NCBI GenBank assembly: GCA_903908495.1
Contig: CAIVSK010000025.1
Coordinates: forward strand, 1 to 46,357
Source: Akkermansiaceae bacterium
GTDB taxonomy: Bacteria > Verrucomicrobiota > Verrucomicrobiia > Verrucomicrobiales > Akkermansiaceae
Reading direction: 5' to 3'
Length of the DNA stretch: 46,357 nt
The translations under genes were made by a program, and so were the position numbers. Under the pieces are notes generated by a model. The model was not told where the DNA came from, ran no database searches, and saw nothing but the letters and a program-made list of their open reading frames with translations. This document shows positions 26,635 through 35,836 of the stretch, piece by piece (within the stretch, counting starts at the first letter, position 1; each line of letters opens with the position of its first letter).

Positions 26635-28326
26635 ATGAAGACTCCCACAATTGTTGTTTGGTCGCTGGGTTTCGCCGCGCTGGCGATGGCCGCGGAGGAA
26701 TCGATGGTCACGCCCACGATCGAATCGGTCGGTTTGTTCAAGAACGGACTCGCCGTGGTGCGCGCGTCCTTTCCGGTCAAGGGTCCGGGTGTTTACCGAT
26801 GGGACAAGGTGCCGCGGGTGGTGCATGGATCGTTCTGGGTCGAAAGCGATGGGGTGGTCGCCGTGCAGTCCGGGACCCGCCCGATCGACGATGCCACCGC
26901 CGAGGTGCCATCCGGCCAGTTGCAATGGGATCTGGCCGGCAACGAGGTGACGGTGACGCTCAAGACCACGGGCGGGGCCCAGAATCCGGTGCTCACCGGC
27001 AAGGTGTGGGAGATTCCCCCGCATGCGGCCGCGAAGACCTGGGACACCGATTACAGTTCGCTGAGCCCGGCGGCCGGCTCCTACTACGGGTATCGTGGTT
27101 CGGCCGCGGCCCCGCCCACCGGGCCGGGTGCCTTGCCAAACACTGGTAACTTTCTGGTGCTGCAGGACCCCGCCGGCAACCGCCGCTACGTTGACCAGTC
27201 GAGCATCGCCTCGGTCAGCATCAACGGCCCGTTCAAACCCGCCAAACACCCCGAGGACCGGCCGGTGCTGTTGTTCGATGTGCAGCAGGTCCCGGCCAGC
27301 GGCGGGGCGGTGCGGGTCACCTATCTGACCAAGGGACTGGCGTGGCTGCCGGCCTATCAGGTGGATCTGACCGATCCTGCGAACCTCGGAATCCGCCAGA
27401 ACGCCGTGGTGCGCAACGAAATGGGCGACCTCGCCGATAGTGAGATCCAGTTGATTTCAGGATTCCCCAACGTGCGCTTCGGCGCGGTCGATTCCCCGCT
27501 GTGGCCGGGCACCGGCTTGACCGCGTTTTTCCAACAAGTCAACCAGTCGGGCTCATCCGCCGGCGGCATTCTGAGCAACAACTCGCTGAGCCAGCAGATG
27601 GTCTTTTCTAACGGGTCATCCCGCGCGGACTCTTCGCCATTGCCCGAGGTGGCGGAACTCGGCAACACCAGCGATGACATTCATTACGAAAGCATCGGCA
27701 AGCACAGTCTGAAGGCGGGTGATTCGCTTTCGCTAGATATCGCATCGGCCAGCGCCGCCTACGAACGGGTGGTCGAATGGGTGGTGGCGGATCCGCGCGA
27801 CAGCAACGGGCGCTATCGCCGCGGCAATGGCAACGAGCAGGCCCGCGACGACCAGGCGTGGGATGCGGTGCGCTTTGCCAATCCGTTCAAGTTTCCGATG
27901 ACCACCGCATCCGCCGTGGTGATGGAAGGCGGCAAGTTCCGCGGCCAGTGCCTGTCGCAATGGGTCAACCCCGGCCAGCGCACCTGCATGCGCATCACCA
28001 AGGCCTTGAGCGTGCGTGCCGATTCCAGCGAACTGGAGGAAGAAGGCCAGCGTGAAATTGTGTGGATCGGCGGCAACGACTACCAGCGCACCAAGGTCAA
28101 GGGCCGCCTTGCGCTGCAGAATTTCCGCGGCAAGGAATTGACTCTGACGATCCGCTGCGAGTTCTCCGGCGAGTTGCTAGAGGCGGAGGCCGCCCCCGAG
28201 AAATCCCTGCTCACCGAGGGTGTCGCCAGCGTCAACCCGCGCCGCCAACTCGACTGGACCATCAAGTTGCCAGCCGGCCAGGAGAAGGTGCTCACGTATC
28301 GCTATCAGGTGCTGGTGCGCCGCTGA
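26635..28326 (+). CDS. Exported DUF4139 protein
   Basis: The 563-residue product has a signal peptide (about residues 1-20, ending ALAMAA). The mature protein matches DUF4139, a beta-rich family of unknown function often found on outer surfaces. Typical pieces are VTYLTKGLAWLPAYQVDL, VVRNEMGDLADSEIQLISGFPNV, and a C-terminal NPRRQLDWTIKLPAGQEKVLTYRYQVLVRR. It is serine- and glycine-rich in the middle (about 290-345). The ATG at 26635 is preferred over an upstream GTG at 26629. It converges with the SUMF1-like gene, with stops two bases apart. Confidence 0.82.
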   Translation: MKTPTIVVWSLGFAALAMAAEESMVTPTIESVGLFKNGLAVVRASFPVKGPGVYRWDKVPRVVHGSFWVESDGVVAVQSGTRPIDDATAEVPSGQLQWDLAGNEVTVTLKTTGGAQNPVLTGKVWEIPPHAAAKTWDTDYSSLSPAAGSYYGYRGSAAAPPTGPGALPNTGNFLVLQDPAGNRRYVDQSSIASVSINGPFKPAKHPEDRPVLLFDVQQVPASGGAVRVTYLTKGLAWLPAYQVDLTDPANLGIRQNAVVRNEMGDLADSEIQLISGFPNVRFGAVDSPLWPGTGLTAFFQQVNQSGSSAGGILSNNSLSQQMVFSNGSSRADSSPLPEVAELGNTSDDIHYESIGKHSLKAGDSLSLDIASASAAYERVVEWVVADPRDSNGRYRRGNGNEQARDDQAWDAVRFANPFKFPMTTASAVVMEGGKFRGQCLSQWVNPGQRTCMRITKALSVRADSSELEEEGQREIVWIGGNDYQRTKVKGRLALQNFRGKELTLTIRCEFSGELLEAEAAPEKSLLTEGVASVNPRRQLDWTIKLPAGQEKVLTYRYQVLVRR

Positions 28327-28327
28327 C

Positions 28328-29320
28328 TCATTTGAGGGGAACGAGGGCCGGCCGGAAGCCAACGTTGCGGCTCCGGCTCTCCGGGCCGAGGTAGCCCCGG
28401 TTGGCGGCGCGGCAGTCTGCCGTATCGCTATCCCAGGCGCCGCCGCGGGCGACGCGGTCGGAGCCGGTGGCCGCGCCGGCGGGATCCACACCGCCAGCCA
28501 GCGGGTCGTGATGCCAATCCGCGCACCACTCCGAAACGTTGCCATACATGTCGTAAAGTCCCCATGAATTGGGTTGTTTGGCGGCAACCTCGTGGGCGGC
28601 ACCACCGCTATTGCGGTTGTACCAGGCGATGGCTGCCAGCGAGCTTCCCGCAAACGGTCCGGTGGTGCCGGCCCGGCAGGCATACTCCCACTGCGCCTCG
28701 CTGGGCAGGGCGAATTTCCATCCAGCGGGAAGCCTGCTAGTTTGATTGAGTTGCATGATGAATGATTGTGCCTCGGCCCAATTCACCTGCGCCACCGGCA
28801 GCTCGTCGCTGCCGAAATAATGGCTTGTATTTTTCCCCATCACCGCCCGCCACTGGCCCTGGGTCACCTCTGTCCGGGCGAGCCAGAACGACTTGCTGAT
28901 CTGAACATGCACCTGTTTCTCATCATCAGCCCTGCCCTTCTCGGCTGGCGGACTGCCCATCTGGAAATCCCCTGCGGGACAACCGACGAAACGCATGAGG
29001 GTGCCATTGGGCAGGGCCACATCGAGTGATTTGCCGGCGGCAGCGGATTGCACCACTGCCGTTAGATCGATCAGGGCGGCGGATTTCTCCTGCTCTGAGT
29101 GCGGCGCGACCGGGGCGATTGCGGGCTGTGCCCGGGGCGCGGGCGTGGCCGTTTCATGCTCCGGTGGAGGCGTGGCGGCGACGTTGGCGGGTTTGGCCGC
29201 CGCGTGGGCCAACTGGGTTTTGGCGGCTGCTTCGCTTACCGCCGCGGTGGCCCGCTTCGAGCAAGCGGCTAGCAGGCAGGTGACAATAATTAGAAACGCG
29301 GTGAATGATTGGCTTTTCAT
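28328..29320 (-). CDS. SUMF1/FGE-domain lipoprotein
   Basis: The 330-residue product has a lipoprotein signal peptide ending LLAAC (Cys20). An alanine/proline-rich linker (about 25-90) leads to a formylglycine-generating-enzyme-like domain: GDFQMGSPPAEKGRADDEKQ, FWLARTEVTQGQW, LPSEAQWEYACRAGT, NSWGLYDMYGNVSEWCADW and RVARGGAWDSD...GFRPAL. The fold occurs in true sulfatase-activating enzymes and in many binding or structural proteins; the two active-site cysteines of FGE are not evident, so catalysis is doubtful. Anchored in the outer or inner membrane facing the periplasm is inferred from the lipobox. Confidence 0.85.
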   Translation of the reverse strand: MKSQSFTAFLIIVTCLLAACSKRATAAVSEAAAKTQLAHAAAKPANVAATPPPEHETATPAPRAQPAIAPVAPHSEQEKSAALIDLTAVVQSAAAGKSLDVALPNGTLMRFVGCPAGDFQMGSPPAEKGRADDEKQVHVQISKSFWLARTEVTQGQWRAVMGKNTSHYFGSDELPVAQVNWAEAQSFIMQLNQTSRLPAGWKFALPSEAQWEYACRAGTTGPFAGSSLAAIAWYNRNSGGAAHEVAAKQPNSWGLYDMYGNVSEWCADWHHDPLAGGVDPAGAATGSDRVARGGAWDSDTADCRAANRGYLGPESRSRNVGFRPALVPLK

Positions 29321-29641
29321 GGCAAGGCGGCCCGTCGGGGCGGCAGCGGACTGGGCGGGGGTGGATCCAACCAATGCTGCTCAAACCTGAAGATAGGCAT
29401 CCACATCCCCTTGCCAAGATATTTCGCTGGCACCGATGGCAAGGACGACGGGGGCAAGCCACAACAACCCGCGTCAATGAATGATGCGGGTTGGCTCAGG
29501 TAGAGCGAGCACCGGACCTGCTAGGGAATGCAGCTGCTTTTGTTGCCGCCGCCAGGGGGAAATCGCTTGCCAACCGGCGCGCCACGAATCACATTTGTCC
29601 GCGCCAACTAGTCCTTTGCCGATTCTATCGGGTAGCTGATC
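29321..29641. other. Intergenic gap with one hairpin
   Basis: This 321 bp gap lies between the divergent SUMF1-like and GH76 genes. It holds an inverted repeat at 29465-29493 (CAACCCGC and GCGGGTTG around 13 bases), without a T-run. It is expected to contain both promoters, but I could not place convincing -10/-35 boxes. No convincing gene or RNA is seen. Confidence 0.5.
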
Positions 29642-30757
29642 ATGAAATTGAAATTTGTCCGTCACCTTGTGCATCAGGCTTCGTGGAGACGCCGTGCCGT
29701 CTGGATTGCCATGTGCTGTGGCACACTGGGTGGTGATCTGGCCGGGGCCTTCACCCTGGCGGATGCGGACACGATATTTGATGCCCATACCAAGGCATTT
29801 TACCAGTTGGAGGGAGATCGCGGTCGACACAGAAAAAGCACCGATGCTGCCAAAAAAGCGGATTTCTGGACGCGGGCCGAAATGCTGGAAATGGTACTGG
29901 ATGTATACGCCAGGACGCGCGACCCGAAGCAGATCGAAATGTTTGCCCAACTGTTTCGGGGGTTCGTCGCGGATCATGGCAAAACATGGGAGCGCAACGA
30001 ATTCAACGACGATATCATGTGGCTGGTCATCGCCTGCTCGAGGGCGTATCTGGTCACAGGAAATATCGATTACCGCGATGTCGCGAAAGCCAATTTCGAC
30101 CTTTGTTATGCCCGCGCCATCTCGAAGGACCTCGGCGGCGGACTGTGGTGGAAGACGGACAACAAGTCTAAAAACGCCTGTGTGAATGGCCCGGGAGCGA
30201 TCGCAGCTTTCCTGCTGGGCCTGGCGACCCGGGATTCATCCTACACCGCAAAAGCAAAACTGCTTTTCCTATGGGAGCGAGACACCTTGTTCGATAAGAA
30301 AACGGGCCGGGTTGCCGACAACATTCACATCAGCGGAAAGCTGAGCACCTTCGCGCTCACCTATAACCAGGGCACGTTTGTCGGCGCGGCCAACCTGCTG
30401 GGTTACAACGACGAAGCCAAGCTTGCAGCCACCTTTACGATGAATCAATTGTGCAAGAACGGGTATTTCCCGGCCGCCGGTGAAAACGGCGACGGCGGCG
30501 GCTTCAATGGAATCGCCGTGCGGTGGATCGCGCGCTTTATGAAAGATCGCCGTGAACAGGCCACCTTTGAGCCATGGCTGCAGAAGAACGCCGAAGCAGC
30601 TTGGCAAGCCCGTCGTGCGGAAGATAATCTTTGCTGGTGCGCCTGGCCCAAACCGACACCAGCGGGGGTGAGATTCTCTTGGGGCTGCAGCGACGCGGTG
30701 GTGATCCTGCAGACGGTTCGTCCCACGGAACCGGTCAGCGGGGCGGATCCCCGGTGA
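29642..30757 (+). CDS. GH76 family alpha-1,6-mannanase-like enzyme
   Basis: The 371-residue protein has a probable signal sequence (hydrophobic stretch about residues 18-37, after a basic start). The rest matches GH76, an (alpha/alpha)6-barrel family that cuts alpha-1,6-mannan. The twin catalytic aspartates are likely in NEFNDDIMWLVIACSRAY; other family strings are GGGLWWKTDN, ALTYNQGTFVGAANLL, and GGGFNGIAVRWIARF. It could degrade yeast- or plant-associated mannan, or trim the cell's own glycan. No TonB receptor or other glycan-utilisation genes are next to it. Confidence 0.85.
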   Translation: MKLKFVRHLVHQASWRRRAVWIAMCCGTLGGDLAGAFTLADADTIFDAHTKAFYQLEGDRGRHRKSTDAAKKADFWTRAEMLEMVLDVYARTRDPKQIEMFAQLFRGFVADHGKTWERNEFNDDIMWLVIACSRAYLVTGNIDYRDVAKANFDLCYARAISKDLGGGLWWKTDNKSKNACVNGPGAIAAFLLGLATRDSSYTAKAKLLFLWERDTLFDKKTGRVADNIHISGKLSTFALTYNQGTFVGAANLLGYNDEAKLAATFTMNQLCKNGYFPAAGENGDGGGFNGIAVRWIARFMKDRREQATFEPWLQKNAEAAWQARRAEDNLCWCAWPKPTPAGVRFSWGCSDAVVILQTVRPTEPVSGADPR

Positions 30758-31005
30758 TTCCAACTCCGCTACGCCCGTGCAACTCAATACCGGACTGCCT
30801 CAAAGTTCGTCCTCAACGGCATTCTGAAGGCTGGCAGTGACGTTGCGAGCGCCCTCGCGGCGCTGAAGGGTTGTACGGGGGGGGAACCACGGCGGGCCGC
30901 AGGTCGCGCCTCGGTAGGGTTTCACCCCATGGCGGGAAAAGGATTTTGAAGCGAGCTTGCGGCTGATAATCAGCAGGCTTTCGGACCACCTTCTGTTGCG
31001 AAACT

Positions 31006-32187
31006 ATGGAACCTGAAAATTTGAGATTTCTTCGCCACCCCCCCGGCACCATGCCCTCTGCAGTTTCCCTTCCACCATGTGCCGCTTGGCAGGAGGATGG
31101 CGGCGATGTTGTTCTTGCGCTCTCAGGGGATTGGAAACGCGACGGTCCGCCCGCGACGGTCACAGGAATCTCACCCGATCGGCACCCCTCCCGCTATCAG
31201 GTGAGCGAACTCGGCAGCTATGACTCGACGTTGCCGGCATTCCTCTTTTCCCTGCTTCGATCCGCGACGGAATTGCCGGAGACAAAGGACAAGCCTGTTC
31301 CCGCTCTCGATGGTCTGCCCGAAAACCTCCGCGGCCTCCTGACGCTGGCACTGGCGGTGCCGGAGGAAAACGCCAGGCTAACAACACCACTCCATTCTTC
31401 GGAAATCCGCGAACTCGGCAAGATCACCGTGCAGCTCTGGGAAACCATCCGATCGCTGCTGGATTTCACGGGTCAAACCGTGTTGTCCCTCGCCCGGTTC
31501 TGCCGCGGAAAAGCCCGCTTCCGCTCCGCTGATTTCTGGTTGATTCTGCAGCAATGCGGTGCCCAGGCACTGCCCATTGTCTCTCTGATCAGTTTCTTAA
31601 TCGGAATGATTCTCGCTTTCGTGGGCAACGTGCAGCTCACCAATTTCGGGGCCAACCTGTTTGTCGCGGACCTGGTCGGCATCGCCATGGTTCGTGAAAT
31701 GGGCGTGGTGATGACCGCCATCATCATGAGCGGCCGGACCGGTGCGGCGTTCGCCGCTCTGATAGGAAGCATGAAGGTCAACGAGGAAATCGATGCTCTC
31801 CAGACGTTCGGATTCCTGCCGTTTGATTTCCTGGTGCTTCCCCGCTTGTTGGCGCTGCTGCTGATGATGCCCATACTCACCGTTTACGCCAACGTCGTCG
31901 GCATCCTCGGCGGCATGCTCGTCGGTGCCCTCGTCGGCATTCCGCCGGTGCTCTACTGGACGGAAACCCTCACCTCGGTGGACCTGACAAATTCATCGCT
32001 CGGCGTCATCAAGAGCGTCTTCTTCGGTGCCGCCATCGCCATCAGCGGATGCATGCAAGGGATGAAGGCGGGGAATTCATCCGCCGCGGTTGGCGAGGCC
32101 ACCACCCGCGCTGTGGTCGCCTCCATCACTGCGGTCATCGTGCTCGACTCCACCTTCGCTGCCATCTTCGCCCTGTTGAAAATCTAA
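31006..32187 (+). CDS. mlaE: MlaE-family ABC permease with N-terminal STAS-like domain
   Basis: MlaE permeases, with an MlaF ATPase and an MCE protein, move phospholipid between the inner and outer membranes. Residues ~150-393 form the permease: FRSADFWLILQQCGAQALPIVSLISFLIGMILAF in parts, GVVMTAIIMSGRTGAAFAALIGSMKVNEEIDAL and a run of C-terminal helices. The first ~130 residues (WQEDGGDVVLALSGDWKRDG, then ENLRGLLTLALAVPE) look like a STAS domain, as in MlaB. Permeases with a fused STAS domain are known, so this one probably needs no separate MlaB. It opens the mlaE-mlaF-mlaD-pqiC-like operon. The start is the first ATG of a long frame and could lie slightly later (31051). Confidence 0.88.
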   Translation: MEPENLRFLRHPPGTMPSAVSLPPCAAWQEDGGDVVLALSGDWKRDGPPATVTGISPDRHPSRYQVSELGSYDSTLPAFLFSLLRSATELPETKDKPVPALDGLPENLRGLLTLALAVPEENARLTTPLHSSEIRELGKITVQLWETIRSLLDFTGQTVLSLARFCRGKARFRSADFWLILQQCGAQALPIVSLISFLIGMILAFVGNVQLTNFGANLFVADLVGIAMVREMGVVMTAIIMSGRTGAAFAALIGSMKVNEEIDALQTFGFLPFDFLVLPRLLALLLMMPILTVYANVVGILGGMLVGALVGIPPVLYWTETLTSVDLTNSSLGVIKSVFFGAAIAISGCMQGMKAGNSSAAVGEATTRAVVASITAVIVLDSTFAAIFALLKI

Positions 32188-32190
32188 CAT

Positions 32191-32952
32191 ATGCCTGCCC
32201 GGATCACCATCAAAAATCTCACCATGGCCTATGGCTCGCTGGTGGTGATGCGCGATCTCAATTTTGAGATCCAGGACAAGGAGATCTTTGCGATCATGGG
32301 CGGCAGCGGCTGTGGGAAGAGCACACTCCTGCGCCATCTCATCGGTCTTCAGGAACCGACACAGGGCTCCATTCTCTACGACGGCAGGGACTTCACCGCC
32401 ACCGACCCAGCCCAGCGAGGACCGTTCATCCAACGCTTCGGCGTCATGTATCAATCCGGCGCCTTGTGGTCATCTCTAACATTGGGCGAGAACATTTCCA
32501 TGCCCCTTGAGGAGATTGCCCATATCCCTGCCAAGACCGTGCGCGATCTGGTTTCCTACAAACTTTCGCTCGTCGGGCTTGCCGGTTACGAGGACTACTA
32601 CCCGGCCGAAATCAGCGGCGGCATGCAAAAGCGCGCTGGCATCGCCAGGGCCATGGCACTCGATCCCGATATCCTTTTTCTCGATGAACCCGGTGCCGGC
32701 CTCGATCCCCTCAGTTCGCGCCGCCTGGACGATCTTATTCTGCGCCTGCGCGACAGCCAAGGGTCCACCATTGTCATTGTCACCCACGAACTCTCCAGCA
32801 TCTTCAACATCGCCGACAAGGTGATCTTCCTCGACACCGCCACCCACACCCAGGGCGCGTTGGGAAACCCCGCCGATCTGCGCGACCACTCGGACAATCC
32901 CGCCGTGCGGCTATTCCTGAATCGCGGCGAACATCCAACACCACCCCCATGA
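32191..32952 (+). CDS. mlaF: MlaF-type ABC ATPase
   Basis: The 253-residue ATPase begins three bases after the permease stop. It has Walker A GGSGCGKST (about residues 38-46), the Q-loop MYQSGALWSSLTLGEN, the signature ISGGMQKRAGIARAMALDPDI, Walker B ILFLDEPGAGLDP and the H-loop VTHELSS. The MYQSGALFxSLTV-type Q-loop and SGGMxKR signature are hallmarks of the MlaF/Ttg2A group. It should drive MCE-dependent lipid transport. It overlaps the MCE gene by four bases (ATGA). Confidence 0.94.
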   Translation: MPARITIKNLTMAYGSLVVMRDLNFEIQDKEIFAIMGGSGCGKSTLLRHLIGLQEPTQGSILYDGRDFTATDPAQRGPFIQRFGVMYQSGALWSSLTLGENISMPLEEIAHIPAKTVRDLVSYKLSLVGLAGYEDYYPAEISGGMQKRAGIARAMALDPDILFLDEPGAGLDPLSSRRLDDLILRLRDSQGSTIVIVTHELSSIFNIADKVIFLDTATHTQGALGNPADLRDHSDNPAVRLFLNRGEHPTPPP

Positions 32953-33959
32953 GCAAGAAAGCCAGCCCCACTCTGATCGGAATCTTCACCCTTGTCGGCA
33001 TCCTGCTAACAGGCGGAGCAATGGTTGTCTTCGGCGCTAGGAAATTTTTCGAGAAGAGCAGCAATGTCATTCTATACTTTGACCAGAGCGCCAATGGTCT
33101 GCTCGTCGGCTCGGAAGTAAGATTCGGCGGTGTCCGCATCGGTCGTGTGGCCTCCATCAAGGTGCTCATCGATCCAAAGGGAGACAAGAAGATCATCCCG
33201 GTTGTCGTCGAGCTATCGGAAAAGGATCTCAGGGATGTTGGATCCACTTCCGGCGGCAGCATCGATTTTGCCAGCGATGCAGGGGTCAAAATCGCGGTCG
33301 CCGCCGGCCTCCGTGCAAGGATGAAGCAACAAAGCCTGCTGACGGGACAACTTTACGTCGAGTTCGACATCATTCCTGGCACCCCGGGTTTCACCTATGT
33401 GCCGGACGTCAGTCCGCTCTACCCGACGGTTCCCACCATGGGCACGGAAATGGACGAGCTCATCGCCGGGGTGGCGGAGGGGTTGAAGAAATTCAACTCG
33501 CTCGACCTTGATAGCACGATGAAGGATCTGCGGGACGTCCTCGCCAGTGCCAAAAGCCAGATTGGAGCCCTCAATTTCAAGGCGATCAACGACAATCTGG
33601 TCGGCATCACCACCGACGTTCGGACTCTCACCAGCAACAAGAAACTCGGCCAAGCCATCGACAGCCTCGACGAGGCTCTAACTGGCATTGATGCTCTGAC
33701 GAAGAAGGCAAACGACGGGCTTGATCCGCTCATGAAGGATTTCGAGAATGTCATGCGGCAGGCCACCGCCGGGTTGGCGAAGATCGACGCAGCGATGGCC
33801 GATATTGCGAAAGTCACCAACCCCCGGGCACCGGTGATGCTGCGGGTTCAAAACGTGCTGGAGGAAGTGGAGCGCGCCTCTCGAGCCATCAAGGAACTGG
33901 CCAACGATCTCAAGCGCAACCCCGACGCTTTGCTCCGCGGAAAGATACCAAAACCATGA
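32949..33959 (+). CDS. mlaD: MCE-domain lipid transport protein (MlaD-like)
   Basis: The 336-residue protein has one N-terminal membrane helix (about 8-28) and a single MCE domain (about 35-125), with VILYFDQSANGLLVGSEVRFGGVRIGRVASI and the later SLLTGQLYVEFDIIPG. The C-terminal part (about 160-330) is helical and rich in leucine, lysine and aspartate, suited to a coiled-coil barrel. It is larger than Escherichia coli MlaD (183 residues) because of this extension, closer to tunnel-forming MCE proteins. It probably forms a hexamer that passes lipid through the periplasm. Confidence 0.9.
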   Translation: MSKKASPTLIGIFTLVGILLTGGAMVVFGARKFFEKSSNVILYFDQSANGLLVGSEVRFGGVRIGRVASIKVLIDPKGDKKIIPVVVELSEKDLRDVGSTSGGSIDFASDAGVKIAVAAGLRARMKQQSLLTGQLYVEFDIIPGTPGFTYVPDVSPLYPTVPTMGTEMDELIAGVAEGLKKFNSLDLDSTMKDLRDVLASAKSQIGALNFKAINDNLVGITTDVRTLTSNKKLGQAIDSLDEALTGIDALTKKANDGLDPLMKDFENVMRQATAGLAKIDAAMADIAKVTNPRAPVMLRVQNVLEEVERASRAIKELANDLKRNPDALLRGKIPKP

Positions 33960-34528
33960 AAATCTTCCTGTTTCTGCCGGGCCTGCTGATGTTCACATCC
34001 TGCGCTATGCTCACGCCCGTCAATGACGCCGCCGTCCATCACGTCCTTGACCCTCTGGTTCCCGACCGGGCTCTAACCGCATTGAATCCGTCCATGGCCA
34101 TCAGTCGACCTTCGATTCCCGGATTCCTCGACTGCCAGCAACTCGTCACCCATGCGGGCGGACAGCTCACGATTAGCAGCCTCGATCTGTGGGGAGAGCC
34201 GCTTGATGCCGCCATTTCCCGCGTCACAGCCAGCAACCTCAGCCGGCTCACCGGATCTTCTAACATCCAGCCGGTGGAGAATTTCGTCACTCTCGATTAC
34301 CGCATGCTGTTGGAGTTGAGAATCTCCCAATTCGAGCCGGACGCATCCCATCAAATGGTCTTGGAAGGCACGTGGAAACTCCAGCCTGTAACGGGAGGCC
34401 AAGCCCGCAGCCATTTTTTCCGCATCAGCGAATCAATCGCCCCCGGCTTGCCTCCGGTGACAGCTCGTGTGGAGGCCATGAACCAGTCCCTTGAGAAACT
34501 CGCCCGCCAGATCGCGGAGCAATTGTGA
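33956..34528 (+). CDS. PqiC-like ABC transport auxiliary lipoprotein
   Basis: The 190-residue product has a lipoprotein signal ending MFTSC (Cys16). It matches the ABC-type transport auxiliary lipoprotein family (PqiC/YmbA), with AISRPSIPGFLDCQQLVT, SSLDLWGEPLDAAISRVTASNLSRL and a C-terminal NQSLEKLARQIAEQL helix. PqiC docks MCE systems to the outer membrane, which suggests that this transporter has a fixed outer membrane contact. It overlaps the MCE gene by four bases and ends the operon just before a strong terminator. Confidence 0.86.
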   Translation: MKIFLFLPGLLMFTSCAMLTPVNDAAVHHVLDPLVPDRALTALNPSMAISRPSIPGFLDCQQLVTHAGGQLTISSLDLWGEPLDAAISRVTASNLSRLTGSSNIQPVENFVTLDYRMLLELRISQFEPDASHQMVLEGTWKLQPVTGGQARSHFFRISESIAPGLPPVTARVEAMNQSLEKLARQIAEQL

Positions 34529-34543
34529 ACCGCTGATGGGCCG

Positions 34544-34574
34544 GCGCTGTCACCTGAGGGACAGCGCAATTTTT
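34544..34574 (+). terminator. Rho-independent terminator of the mla operon
   Basis: A perfect stem GCGCTGTC/GACAGCGC (34544-34551 and 34560-34567) with an eight-base loop is followed at once by AATTTTT. It lies 16 bp after the lipoprotein stop. Confidence 0.88.
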
Positions 34575-34644
34575 GCGGTGGAAAACAGCAACGCCTCCAG
34601 TTATGTTCACGCCGCAAAGCTGTGGACAAACACCGAAAAACTCC

Positions 34645-35784
34645 ATGAATCTCAAACTCAATGATCGAGCGGCGGGTGCCGTGATGGGTGCCTTGATCGG
34701 CGACGCTCTCGGCGTCGGCCCGCACTGGTATTACGACCTCGACGAGATGCACCGCGACTACGGCACTTGGATCACCGGCTACACCGACCCGAAGCCGCAT
34801 CGCTACCACGCGGGCCTCAAGGCGGGACAGCTCTCCCAAGCCGGCATCATCACGACGATGTTGCTGCGCTCCACGGTCGCGAACGGCGGCTACGACGAAG
34901 CCGACTTTTGCCAACACCTGGACGAGGCCCTCTTTCCACTCCTCGATGGAACGCCGATGAGCGGTCCGGGAGGATACACCAGCCAATCGATCCGCGAAGC
35001 GTGGCGGCGGCGCGTGAAGCACGAAAAATCGTGGCAGGAAACCGGCGGCCATGCCGACACCACTGAAGCCGCCGAGCGAGCGCTGGTGCTGGCGGCGCGC
35101 TATGCCAGTGCGCCCGCAAAAGTCGCGCAAGCCGTCAGCGCAAACTGCCTGTTGACCCAGGCGGATGAAGCGATCGTAGCGATGACGACGGCGTATGGCT
35201 GCGTGCTGGCGCTGCTGGTGCAGGGCGAGAAGCTCGATGCGGCAATTTCCGACAAGCTCATGGATCTTGTGAAGCGGGGCGAACTACCATTTCACGCCGT
35301 CACCAGTGAGCGGCTAGGACCACCAAAGCCCGGCGATCCTGATCCGCCGCGCGTCGGGCGGTTCTCCTCACCGGATGCCCTGCTGACGCCTTCCTACATG
35401 GCAGAAGCCGCCCTTGACCCCGGCATCCGCATCGAACCGGCGTGGAAAGTCTCCATCGTCTATGGCATGCCTTGCGCGATCTATCACCAACTCCCGGCGG
35501 CCTACTATCTCGCGGCGCGCTTCTCCGATGACTTCGAGCAGGCGGTGCTCCACGCCATCAATGGCGGCGGTCAGAATCAGGCACGCGCGATGCTCACCGG
35601 AGCGCTCGTCGGGGCGCAGGTGGGACTCGCCGGTATCCCACAGCGATTCCTCGACGGGCTCGACAATGGCGCGGAACTCATCACTCTGGCCAGGCAACTC
35701 GGTGAACAGGCCGCAGGCTCGGACATCCTGACCTCTGAGGCTGCAACGCCTATGCCATGGATGGATCGAAGTCAGGCAGTTTGA
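34645..35784 (+). CDS. ADP-ribosylglycohydrolase-fold protein lacking metal ligands
   Basis: The 379-residue protein matches the ADP-ribosylglycohydrolase/crystallin J1 fold: N-terminal RAAGAVMGALIGDALGVG, central helices, and a C-terminal GGGQNQARAMLTGALVGAQVG followed by IPQRFLDGL. True hydrolases bind two magnesium ions through TDD near the N-terminus and GGDTDT near the C-terminus. Here these positions read LSQ (in KAGQLSQAGI) and GGQNQA, so the metal ligands appear lost. It may bind ADP-ribose or a similar molecule without cleaving it, like J1 crystallin. The start at 34645 is chosen because it gives the family's N-terminus; earlier ATGs overlap the terminator side. Confidence 0.82.
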   Translation: MNLKLNDRAAGAVMGALIGDALGVGPHWYYDLDEMHRDYGTWITGYTDPKPHRYHAGLKAGQLSQAGIITTMLLRSTVANGGYDEADFCQHLDEALFPLLDGTPMSGPGGYTSQSIREAWRRRVKHEKSWQETGGHADTTEAAERALVLAARYASAPAKVAQAVSANCLLTQADEAIVAMTTAYGCVLALLVQGEKLDAAISDKLMDLVKRGELPFHAVTSERLGPPKPGDPDPPRVGRFSSPDALLTPSYMAEAALDPGIRIEPAWKVSIVYGMPCAIYHQLPAAYYLAARFSDDFEQAVLHAINGGGQNQARAMLTGALVGAQVGLAGIPQRFLDGLDNGAELITLARQLGEQAAGSDILTSEAATPMPWMDRSQAV

Positions 35785-35836
35785 CCGGACTAACGGAAAA
35801 ACAGTTGCAGCGCCACTCAAGAACTGCCCCCACCGG

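Noticed and set aside
30848-30864. AGCGCC/GGCGCT hairpin after the GH76 gene as a terminator
   Set aside because: The stem is six bases and no T-run follows; too weak to call.
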